Shown here: positions 1 through 6,800 of the stretch, piece after piece
Numbering within the stretch: the first letter of the stretch is position 1
How the letters are laid out: each line of letters begins with the position of its first letter
Assembly (NCBI GenBank): GCA_014379305.1
Contig: JACMMB010000281.1
Coordinates: 1-10,800, forward strand
Length of the DNA stretch: 10,800 bases
DNA from: Akkermansiaceae bacterium
GTDB taxonomy: Bacteria; Verrucomicrobiota; Verrucomicrobiia; Verrucomicrobiales; Akkermansiaceae
Direction: 5' to 3'
Translations under genes and position numbers: made by a program
Notes under the pieces: model-generated
Databases searched by the model: none
Seen by the model: only the letters and a program-made list of their open reading frames with translations
What the model was told of the DNA's origin: nothing

Positions 1-145
1 CATCGTCGGTGGCCTCACCCGCCTCGCCGAATCCACGGGAAATCTCTTCCGAAAAGCCCAGTCCGGAAATCTCCAGGCCTACTCCTTCACCTTCGGTCTC
101 GGGGTTCTCCTGTTAATCTACTTCACGGTATTCTTCAAATCATAG
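1..145 (+). CDS. nuoL: NADH-quinone oxidoreductase subunit L, C-terminal end (partial)
   Basis: Only the last 47 residues are present, read in the frame starting at base 2 and ending at TAG 143-145; the 5' part lies outside the window. The tail has a short amphipathic stretch (LTRLAESTGNLFRKAQSGNL), then QAYSF and one hydrophobic segment (FGLGVLLLIYFTVFF) that ends almost at the C-terminus. A Gly-Asn-Leu-Gln-x-Tyr turn followed by a final membrane helix is the usual ending of NuoL, the proton-pumping membrane subunit of respiratory complex I. The assignment rests on this short pattern alone. A related antiporter-like subunit (NuoM/MrpA type) is the alternative. gluQ starts about 40 bases after the stop, so read-through transcription is possible; I see no clear terminator in between. 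Confidence 0.6.
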   Translation, partial: IVGGLTRLAESTGNLFRKAQSGNLQAYSFTFGLGVLLLIYFTVFFKS

Positions 146-186
146 AATACCTCTTCCAGCTGGAGCCAGCCAGACCCGCCTTGAGC

Positions 187-1032
187 ATGAACAGGGTAAC
201 AAGATTCGCTCCGAGCCCGTCTGGAGAACTTCATCTAGGGCACGTTTTTGCGGCAAAAGTCGCTTGCGATACCTCGATGCGGGATAGGGGAGGTACTTTT
301 CTCCTGCGGATGGAGGACATCGACGGCGGTCGTGTGCGCGAAGAATTCTACCACAAAATCGAAGCGGATTTGCACTGGTTGGGACTTGATTGGGATGGCG
401 CGATTCTCCGACAGAGTGACCGCATGGAAGCCTATGAATCAAGTTTGGAGGAACTCAAACGGCTGGGACTGGTCTATCCATGCTTCTGCACAAGAAAGGA
501 TATCGAGGCCGAGATCGCTGTCATTTTAAGCGCCCCCCACGGCAATGAAGCCATGGTCTATCCGGGAATTTGCCGGAATCTAACCGAACAGCAGGCTGCC
601 GGCTTAATGGCAGCCGGAAAGGCGCACTCATGGCGGTTCGACTCTTCAAAAGCGCGGGAAATACACGGCAGTCTCAGCTTCGATGACCAAAAATTTGGTC
701 TCTCTCCCGTAAACATCATGGTCAATGGTGATGTGGTTCTGGCGAGAAAGGACATCGGCATTGCCTATCATCTCGCGGTTGTTGTTGATGACCAGTTCCA
801 AGGCGTCACCCACGTCACGAGAGGAGAGGATCTATTCGGCGCAACCCATGTCCAAAGACAAATTCAAGCCATCCTCGGATATCGGGAACCGAAATATTTT
901 CACCATCCGTTGATATGCGATGAGAACGGAGTCCGGCTGGCAAAACGCGACGCGGCGAGATCGGTCGGGAATCTGAGGGAAGTAGGATTTTCTCCGGAAG
1001 AAGTCATGGCGATGGCATGCCCGCGGATTTGA
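187..1032 (+). CDS. gluQ: Glutamyl-Q tRNA(Asp) synthetase
   Basis: This GluRS paralogue activates glutamate without needing tRNA and attaches it to queuosine at the wobble position of tRNA(Asp) in the cytosol. Counting from ATG 187, the class I signature HLGH is at residues 16-19 after RFAPSPSG. A zinc site is formed by Cys99-x-Cys101 and Tyr125-x3-Cys129. The active-site strand IAYHLAVVVDD (about 192-202), the TRGEDL loop (211-216) and a KMSKS-like RLAKRD (250-255) follow. The protein is 281 residues and lacks the anticodon-binding domain, which separates GluQ from full GluRS. A TTG six bases upstream (181) is an alternative start. ATG 187 gives the usual short lead into VTRFAPSP. Neither has a well-placed Shine-Dalgarno sequence. 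The 3' end overlaps the convergent NUDIX gene by 29 bases. No queuosine biosynthesis gene is in the window. Confidence 0.93.
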   Translation: MNRVTRFAPSPSGELHLGHVFAAKVACDTSMRDRGGTFLLRMEDIDGGRVREEFYHKIEADLHWLGLDWDGAILRQSDRMEAYESSLEELKRLGLVYPCFCTRKDIEAEIAVILSAPHGNEAMVYPGICRNLTEQQAAGLMAAGKAHSWRFDSSKAREIHGSLSFDDQKFGLSPVNIMVNGDVVLARKDIGIAYHLAVVVDDQFQGVTHVTRGEDLFGATHVQRQIQAILGYREPKYFHHPLICDENGVRLAKRDAARSVGNLREVGFSPEEVMAMACPRI

Positions 1033-1573
1033 ATCTCAGGTTTCTCCACTTATCCACCATCCGCATCATGGAGGATTCGGAAGTCAGCGTGCTCACTTGG
1101 TCGATTGCGATCCAGCAAAGATCGTGGGATTCCTCGCTGACGGTGAAGCTCAGGGAGCCGTTTGCCCGGAGCACATAGCGGACATCGTAATGCAAGTGCC
1201 CGGGGTCATTTTTCCGTGCCGGAATCGGATGGATATCGAGGTCGAATATTCCTGATCCAAGAGGCGTGAAATCACGGAGTCCGGATTCCTCTTCGGCTTC
1301 TTTTATCGCTACCGAAAGTGTATCGCAATCCCCATCCGCATGGCCGCCAAGCTGCAGCCAGCGGTCAAGTTTGCGATGATGTGTCAGCAGCACCTCGGAT
1401 CCGTCCGCATTGACCACCCATGCCGATCCGGTGATATGCCCCATGGCGAGACTCCTCTCGAAACATTCAGGCTGCGATTTTACAAACTCCACGAAAGCGT
1501 TCGTAGTCTCGGATTCCAGAGGATGGCGTTGGGAGTATTCGCTGAGCTGATCGAGAAGGAATTGGCGATGCAC
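1004..1573 (-). CDS. NUDIX hydrolase
   Basis: This is a pyrophosphohydrolase-fold protein of about 189 residues that probably cleaves a nucleoside diphosphate linked to another moiety; its substrate cannot be read from sequence. Counting from GTG 1573, the Nudix box is at 77-99: GHADGD, then KEAEEESGL, with catalytic glutamates E92, E95 and E96. The usual box Arg is Lys (K91). The box follows WLQLGG and precedes DLDIHPIPA (about 111-119) and HLHYDVRY (126-133), a set typical of one uncharacterised NUDIX subfamily. The frame stays open to a TTG at 1609, but that codon abuts the hairpin after ppdK and adds 12 residues the family does not need. I therefore prefer GTG, which gives MHRQFLLDQL. Neither start has a clear ribosome binding site. 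The 3' end overlaps gluQ. With a terminator-like hairpin just upstream, it is unclear whether expression comes from ppdK read-through or its own promoter. Confidence 0.9.
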   Translation of the reverse strand: MHRQFLLDQLSEYSQRHPLESETTNAFVEFVKSQPECFERSLAMGHITGSAWVVNADGSEVLLTHHRKLDRWLQLGGHADGDCDTLSVAIKEAEEESGLRDFTPLGSGIFDLDIHPIPARKNDPGHLHYDVRYVLRANGSLSFTVSEESHDLCWIAIDQVSTLTSESSMMRMVDKWRNLRFKSAGMPSP

Positions 1574-1607
1574 GAGACCGATGCTGCGGATGGGAGAGCT
1601 GAAATGC

Positions 1608-1636
1608 AAGCCGCCCCGGAACTTCCGGGGCGGCTT
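1608..1636 (-). terminator. Strong hairpin after ppdK, likely terminator
   Basis: A perfect inverted repeat, AAGCCGCCCCGG and CCGGGGCGGCTT, closes a loop of five bases. It begins 29 bases past the ppdK stop and is very GC-rich, as expected of an intrinsic terminator stem. On the minus strand only a weak U tract follows (GCATTTC), so termination may be partial or the hairpin may stabilise the mRNA 3' end. It also touches the TTG that could start the NUDIX gene. Confidence 0.65.
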
Positions 1637-1665
1637 GGTTTGAATGGATGATAACCGCGTTCGAT

Positions 1666-4512
1666 TTACTTCTTCTTCGCGGATTTCTTCGGGGCTTTTT
1701 TGTCCGATTTCCTAGTCGAAGCCTTGGCGCCTCCCGTTCCATCGGCGATCGCAGCCTGCGCGGCTGCAAGGCGGGCAACCGGCACGCGATAGGGTGAGCA
1801 GGAAACATAAGCGAGACCAAGCTTATGGCAGAAGGTCACCGAATCAGGATCGCCGCCATGCTCGCCGCAGATGCCAAGCTTGATGTTCGGCTTGGTCTTA
1901 CGGCCTTTTTCCACCGCGATTTCCATAAGCTGACCCACACCGGTAGTGTCGAGGGAAGCGAATGGATTGCGCGGAAAAATGTCGTTTTCCTGATAGCTGT
2001 TGAGGAACGAGCCCATGTCATCACGGCTGATACCGAGCGCGGTCTGGGTAAGATCGTTGGTGCCGAATGAGAAAAATTCCGCGTGTTTCGCAATCTCGTC
2101 CGCAGTGATGGCCCCGCGCGGGACTTCAATCATCGTTCCGACCATGTAATCAAATTCGACTCCCTTCTCGGCCTTCACCTCGGCGGCGACGCGGTGGATG
2201 ATCTCCACCTGCAACTCCAGCTCGCGCGCGTAGCCGACGAGAGGAACCATGACTTCAGGCTGCACCGGAATGCCTTTCTGCACACACATCGCGGCGGCTT
2301 CGAAGATTGCCTGGGCCTGCATTTCAGCGATTTCCGGGTAGGAAATGGCAAGACGACAGCCACGGTGACCGAGCATCGGGTTGAATTCATGAAGCTCGTT
2401 AACGCGGTGCATGATGTTCTCCACTTTCATGCCAAGTTTATTCGCGAGGTCGAGTTGCTGTTCCTTGGTGTGCGGCAGGAATTCATGCAGCGGCGGGTCC
2501 AAAAGGCGGATGGTCGCAGGTTTGCCTTCAAGCGCCTTGAAGATTCCAAAGAAGTCCTTGCGTTGATGCGGCAGGAGCTTTTTGAGGGCTGCCTTGCGAT
2601 CCTTCTCGTTGGTTGCGAGGATCATTTCACGCATCGAATCGATGCGGTCACCTTCGAAGAACATGTGCTCGGTGCGGGTGAGACCGATGCCCTCAGCGCC
2701 GAAAGCGATCGCGTTCTTCACTTGCTCCGGAGTATCGGCATTGGTGCGCACTAGCATCCGGGTTGCCTTGGAACACCAATCCATGAGCTGGACGAAGTTT
2801 TTGAACTTCTCGGTGTTTTGCGAGGTTTTCTTGTTATTGATCAGGCCGGTGATGATTTCAGAAGGCTCGGTCGCAAGCTCGCCGCCATAAACCGTTCCTG
2901 CCGTTCCATCGATGGAGAGATAGTCGCCTTCTTTAAATGTCTTGCCACCGGCAGAGACGGTTTTCTTATCGTAATCCACCTCGACACCGGATGCGCCACA
3001 GACGCAAACCTTGCCCATCTGGCGGGCAACAAGCGCCGCATGCGAGGAAACGCCACCCCGTGAGGTAAGAATACCCTCGGCGGCGATCATGCCACGCAGG
3101 TCTTCCGGCGAGGTTTCAACGCGGACAAGGAGAACTTTCTCGCCTCTCTGCGCTGCACTCTCGGCACGGTCGGCATTGAGATAAATTTTCCCGGAGGCAG
3201 CACCCGGACCCGCAGGCAGGCCGCGTGCGATGATCGTCTGGCTTTTCGCTTCCGCGATGTCGAATACCGGGGCAAGGAGCGCGTCGAGCTGATCGGCAGG
3301 GTTGCGCATCACTGCGGTTTGCCAGTCGATGAGTTTTTCCTTCACCATGTCCGCTGCGAATTTGAGGGCGGCGGCGGCGGTGCGTTTGCCATTGCGCGTC
3401 TGAAGCATGAACAGCTTGCCGTCCTGGATGGTGAACTCGACATCCTGCACGTCCCGGAAATGTTTCTCAAGGATGCCGCGGACTTTCATCAGTTCCTTGA
3501 AAGCACCTGGAAGCGCCTTGGCCATTCCTGCCACCGCATCCGGCGTACGGACCCCGGCGACGACGTCCTCACCTTGTGCGTTGACGAGGAATTCACCGTA
3601 AAGTTCATTTTCTCCATTGGCCGGATTGCGGGTAAAAGCAACGCCGGAGCCGGAATTGGAGCCTGTGTTTCCAAAGACCATCGCCTGGATATTCACAGCC
3701 GTTCCCCACGCGGCGGGGATGGCGTATTTACGGCGGTAAACGATGGCGCGGTCATTCATCCACGAGCCAAACACGGCGCCGGCGGCGCCATCAAGTTGCT
3801 CCCATGGATCTTCCGGGAAACCTTTTCCCGTGCGGCTTTTTACCAGTGCTTTGAAACGGGCCACCATTTCCTTGTTGTCCTCTGCGGTGAGCTCGGAATC
3901 GACGATGTCCTTGCCGTATTTCTCATGCTTGTAGGATTCAATGAGATGCTCGAACGGCTCATGGTCCTCATCGGGATTTTTCTGCACCCCGAGGACGACG
4001 TCGCCATACATCTGGATGAACCGACGATAGCAATCCCATGCGAAGCGCTCGTTGTCGGTGGCTTTGGCAAGAGCGGCCACGGTCTTGTCATTGAGACCGA
4101 GGTTGAGCACGGTGTCCATCATGCCGGGCATCGAGTCGCGGGCGCCGGAGCGCACGGCCAGCAGAAGGGGAAACCCTTTCGAGTCGCCGAATTTGTAGCC
4201 CATGATTTTTTCCATGTTGGCCACACCGGCTTCCATCTGGGAGCGGAGCACCTTCGGATAGGTGCGCTTGTGGTCGTAAAAGTAAGTGCAGACTTCGGTA
4301 GTGATTGTGAAACCGGACGGCACTGGCAGTCCTATCCGGGTCATCTCCGCCAGATTCGCACCCTTGCCGCCAAGGAGCGGCTTCATGGTGCCGTTTCCAT
4401 CGGCCTTGCCCGCGCCCCATGTGTAAACGTATTTGATGTTTTTCGCAGAGGATTTCTTGGTGTCGGATTTCCGCGCGGCTGGTTTGGCTGTAGTCTTCTT
4501 CTTGGTTGCCAT
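1666..4512 (-). CDS. ppdK: Pyruvate, phosphate dikinase
   Basis: This cytosolic enzyme reversibly converts pyruvate, ATP and phosphate to phosphoenolpyruvate, AMP and pyrophosphate, linking glycolysis and gluconeogenesis. The 948-residue protein has all family landmarks in order. The N-terminal ATP-grasp part has GGKGANLAEM (48-57) and a GARDSMPGMMDTVLNLG block (about 123-139). The swivelling domain has GGVSSHAALVAR (486-497) with catalytic His491. The C-terminal PEP/pyruvate barrel has EGIGLTRTEHMF (about 607-618), LGHRGCRL (714-721), FGTNDLTQ (816-823) and CGEHGGDP with catalytic Cys882. The residue two before the His, the regulatory Thr in plant and many bacterial enzymes, is Ser489. Usual length is about 875-900; the excess is mainly Lys/Ala/Ser-rich tails at both ends (1-25 and 927-948). 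Start ATG 4510-4512 has no evident Shine-Dalgarno sequence. A 170-base gap upstream and a hairpin downstream suggest a single-gene unit. Confidence 0.97.
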   Translation of the reverse strand: MATKKKTTAKPAARKSDTKKSSAKNIKYVYTWGAGKADGNGTMKPLLGGKGANLAEMTRIGLPVPSGFTITTEVCTYFYDHKRTYPKVLRSQMEAGVANMEKIMGYKFGDSKGFPLLLAVRSGARDSMPGMMDTVLNLGLNDKTVAALAKATDNERFAWDCYRRFIQMYGDVVLGVQKNPDEDHEPFEHLIESYKHEKYGKDIVDSELTAEDNKEMVARFKALVKSRTGKGFPEDPWEQLDGAAGAVFGSWMNDRAIVYRRKYAIPAAWGTAVNIQAMVFGNTGSNSGSGVAFTRNPANGENELYGEFLVNAQGEDVVAGVRTPDAVAGMAKALPGAFKELMKVRGILEKHFRDVQDVEFTIQDGKLFMLQTRNGKRTAAAALKFAADMVKEKLIDWQTAVMRNPADQLDALLAPVFDIAEAKSQTIIARGLPAGPGAASGKIYLNADRAESAAQRGEKVLLVRVETSPEDLRGMIAAEGILTSRGGVSSHAALVARQMGKVCVCGASGVEVDYDKKTVSAGGKTFKEGDYLSIDGTAGTVYGGELATEPSEIITGLINNKKTSQNTEKFKNFVQLMDWCSKATRMLVRTNADTPEQVKNAIAFGAEGIGLTRTEHMFFEGDRIDSMREMILATNEKDRKAALKKLLPHQRKDFFGIFKALEGKPATIRLLDPPLHEFLPHTKEQQLDLANKLGMKVENIMHRVNELHEFNPMLGHRGCRLAISYPEIAEMQAQAIFEAAAMCVQKGIPVQPEVMVPLVGYARELELQVEIIHRVAAEVKAEKGVEFDYMVGTMIEVPRGAITADEIAKHAEFFSFGTNDLTQTALGISRDDMGSFLNSYQENDIFPRNPFASLDTTGVGQLMEIAVEKGRKTKPNIKLGICGEHGGDPDSVTFCHKLGLAYVSCSPYRVPVARLAAAQAAIADGTGGAKASTRKSDKKAPKKSAKKK

Positions 4513-4590
4513 CGTTTTGATATTGTCGGTTTGAGAGACCGCGGAAAGGTTCTGTTAGACCATCCTGTTTTACCTTGCAGCGGGCGCGGC

Positions 4591-4618
4591 AGGCTAGCAC
4601 TAGCGACTTGCCTGTCAA
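4591..4618 (-). promoter_or_regulatory. Candidate ppdK promoter with overlapping palindrome
   Basis: On the minus strand a perfect -35 box TTGACA (4618-4613) is followed by a 16-base spacer and a weak -10 box TAGCCT (4596-4591), about 80 bases before the ppdK start. The spacer and -10 carry the palindrome GCTAG-TG-CTAGC (4604-4593), a possible operator. The -35 is convincing; the -10 matches consensus at only three of six positions, so the assignment is tentative. Confidence 0.4.
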
Positions 4619-4682
4619 TCGGCCAGTTGCGGGAAATCCAAGGGTGGCGCAAAGTCCGGCCCGATGATCCCGCTGGCCGCGA

Positions 4683-6140
4683 TCAACCAGGCTCCGGCGT
4701 GTGTGTCTCCGCAGCAGGGAAATTCTTCGCTGGCCGGCCGGAGTCCAATTTTCCAAGATACGCTGGCAATTCCACTCCGACATTTTTTGCGATCTCATGA
4801 AGCGGCGGCACCGCCCCGGCCATTCCTGAGAGAAAGCTCGCGGTGCTGTTTTTCCCATCCGCACCGATGCCGCTGTCCCACACGGTGATTTTATCAATCT
4901 TGAGATTGGATATCGCCTGCACCTGCTCGCGAACGAGCTGTGGCAGAAGCTCGGTAACGAGCATTTGCTGGGCACCGCCGGGGCCTTGACAAGCCTTGAT
5001 CAAGTCATCGAAACCTTTTGCCTTGGCTGCCAGCACCGCCTGCGCGCCTTCCGCTTCGGCGAGGAGCTTGGCTTTCAGGCCGCCTGCCTCCGCCTCTTTC
5101 ACATACATAATCCCATCCGCCTCCGCCTGTTTCTCGGCCCGCACCGCATCCGCCTTGCCCTGCTGAATACGGCGGACACGCTCGGCTTCGGCATCCGCTT
5201 CGACGATCTGTCGCTCCTTCGCCACCTGCGCCGGCACGACGATGTTCGCGTACTGGGTGGCTTTGTCGCGCTCCGCGCGTTGCTTCTCCGCCGCCTGTTC
5301 GGAAACATATGCCTCTTCCAGAACTTTGGCCTCGGCCACCTTTTCGGCAGCCATCGCGTGACGCTCGGCCTCGGCCTGCGAGCTTCGCCGCTGGGCATCC
5401 GAATTTGCGATTTCAATCTGTGCGGTGTTCTCTCCCTTGGTCGCCTCGGCATTTGCGGACGCCACGCTGATCCGCTTGTCCCGCTGCATTGCCGCAGCGC
5501 CGATTTCACCATCGCGGTCCGCCATGGCAACTTTCACCTTGGCTTCCGCGATCGCTTTGGAAGCGGCTTCCTGTCCGAGCGCATCAATGTATCCGGAAGC
5601 GTCGGTGATGTCCTGCACGTTGACGTTGATCAGCCGCAGACCGACTTTTTTCAACTCGACCTCAACACCCATGGAAATGTTCGCGATCAGTTTGTCCCGG
5701 TCAGCGTTGATCTCCTCAATGTCCATGGTCGCGATCACCACCCGCATCTGGCCGAAAATGATATCCTTCGCCAGTTCCTTCACGTGTTCCATGTCCAGAC
5801 CAAGCATCCGCTCGGCGGCGTTCTCCATCACACCCGGCTCGGTTGAGACACCCACGGTGAAGGTCGATGGAGTATTGACGCGGATATTCTGTTTGGAAAG
5901 CGCGCCCTCCAGCCGGATATCTATCGGCAGGGGCGTCAGATCGAGGTATTGATAATCCTGGATGATGGGCCAAATGAATGCCGCGCCGCCATGGAGGCAG
6001 TGAGCCGATTTTCCGCCGCCCACTTTTCCATAGACCACCAGGATTTTATCCGAGGGGCAACGCTTGTAGCGCATTGCCAGCGAGATGAAACTGACTACGA
6101 GAACAATGATGATCGATACGATTCCAAATATGTATGCCAT
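4683..6140 (-). CDS. Flotillin-family membrane scaffold protein
   Basis: This is a 485-residue SPFH/flotillin protein, expected at the inner face of the cytoplasmic membrane, where flotillins oligomerise and organise ordered microdomains. It has one N-terminal hydrophobic segment (about 4-24), then the SPFH/band-7 domain (about 30-195), opening with CPSDKILVVYG. Next comes a long Ala/Glu-rich coiled coil with repeated AEA/EAE units (about 195-375), and a C-terminal region with QMLVTELLPQLVREQ (392-406) that matches flotillin oligomerisation segments. Cys28 and Cys48 lie near the membrane anchor. The last 15 or so residues are Pro/Glu/Thr-rich and probably disordered. The NfeD-like gene ends 25 bases upstream in the same direction, the arrangement of B. 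subtilis yuaF-yuaG. ATG 6138-6140 has no clear Shine-Dalgarno sequence but directly precedes the anchor. The floT/yuaG symbol would be by analogy only. Confidence 0.93.
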   Translation of the reverse strand: MAYIFGIVSIIIVLVVSFISLAMRYKRCPSDKILVVYGKVGGGKSAHCLHGGAAFIWPIIQDYQYLDLTPLPIDIRLEGALSKQNIRVNTPSTFTVGVSTEPGVMENAAERMLGLDMEHVKELAKDIIFGQMRVVIATMDIEEINADRDKLIANISMGVEVELKKVGLRLINVNVQDITDASGYIDALGQEAASKAIAEAKVKVAMADRDGEIGAAAMQRDKRISVASANAEATKGENTAQIEIANSDAQRRSSQAEAERHAMAAEKVAEAKVLEEAYVSEQAAEKQRAERDKATQYANIVVPAQVAKERQIVEADAEAERVRRIQQGKADAVRAEKQAEADGIMYVKEAEAGGLKAKLLAEAEGAQAVLAAKAKGFDDLIKACQGPGGAQQMLVTELLPQLVREQVQAISNLKIDKITVWDSGIGADGKNSTASFLSGMAGAVPPLHEIAKNVGVELPAYLGKLDSGRPAKNFPAAETHTPEPG

Positions 6141-6165
6141 GGGATTTCGGGTATGTGGGAAATTG

Positions 6166-6744
6166 CTATTGTTTCAGTGTTTCGACGATCAAAGTGCTGG
6201 AACCTATTTTCTCAACCACCATGACTTTGGTCCCCGGTTTCAGAGGCTCGCTGCTTTTTTGCAATGCCTCGGCGGTGACAAGGCGACCTTGAATCATGGT
6301 CTCGATTTGTCCGCCACTACCCTGCGTGGGAGGAATGGTTACATAGACAGTGGCCAGCTGACCGACCGCGTTCGCATAATCAAGAGTCCCGCTCGATTGC
6401 AGACGAAGGAAACTTTTCATCAAAACGTAAATAACAAACATCAATGCGGTGCCTACCATCAACGCCAGGAATATGGAGGGTAAAAGACCCAGTCCCGATT
6501 TGATCGAGATGGCACCCGTCCAACCAAATCCGAGGAAAAAAGCGGTGACCCCGCGGATGGAGAAAATGCTCATCCCCGAGCTGTGCTCATGGACACCGAC
6601 ACTGTCGAAGTCATGATCCATCCCCATGAAAAGGGACAGGAAGAGTTGGATCAGCAGGCAAATGGAAGCAACGATGGCGATGCCGTAAAAAACCTGCAGC
6701 TCGAAATCCAGCGCGTCCCACCAGTTCGTTATGATTTCGGACAT
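6166..6744 (-). CDS. NfeD-like membrane protein, flotillin partner
   Basis: This small integral membrane protein is of the NfeD/YuaF type. Counting from ATG 6744 (192 residues), it has hydrophobic segments at about 16-40, 64-80 and 86-110, then a soluble C-terminal domain (about 125-192) beginning NAVGQLATVYV and ending LKPGTKVMVVEKIGSSTLIVETL. That is the beta-rich OB-fold of NfeD proteins. It has no N-terminal ClpP-like protease domain, so it is the short form paired with flotillins. An earlier in-frame ATG at 6804 overlaps the MFS stop as ATGA and would add 20 polar, basic residues. I prefer 6744 because it gives MSEIITNWWDAL leading straight into the first helix, as family members do, but coupling from 6804 is possible. 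It lies 25 bases upstream of the flotillin gene and is presumably co-transcribed with it. NfeD partners are thought to help assemble or stabilise flotillin oligomers. Confidence 0.85.
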   Translation of the reverse strand: MSEIITNWWDALDFELQVFYGIAIVASICLLIQLFLSLFMGMDHDFDSVGVHEHSSGMSIFSIRGVTAFFLGFGWTGAISIKSGLGLLPSIFLALMVGTALMFVIYVLMKSFLRLQSSGTLDYANAVGQLATVYVTIPPTQGSGGQIETMIQGRLVTAEALQKSSEPLKPGTKVMVVEKIGSSTLIVETLKQ

Positions 6745-6800
6745 CCGCTGGGAATATGTTTGTTGCCACCCTTGCATGGCAAGAACTTTGCAAGCTCTTC

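Noticed and set aside
4648..4682. Possible terminator after the flotillin (CGGCC...GGCCG)
   Set aside because: The stem is only five pairs with a 13-base loop and no U run follows.
3319..4800. A 493-codon open frame on the plus strand antisense to ppdK
   Set aside because: It mirrors ppdK codon structure, is rich in His, Gly and Phe typical of an antisense shadow, has no recognisable domain, and ppdK has unambiguous motifs on the other strand.
4088..4975. A 295-codon minus-strand open frame across the flotillin-ppdK gap
   Set aside because: It runs out of frame through the 3' part of flotillin and the 5' part of ppdK, both firmly identified, and has a low-complexity Arg/Ser/His-rich translation.
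5099..5580. Apparent short repeats within the flotillin gene
   Set aside because: They reflect recurrent Ala-Glu-Ala codons of the coiled coil rather than a DNA repeat element.
4965..5846. A 293-codon plus-strand open frame antisense to the flotillin
   Set aside because: Its Leu/Arg/His/Phe-rich composition is the complement of the Ala/Glu/Lys coiled coil of the flotillin; no domain is visible.
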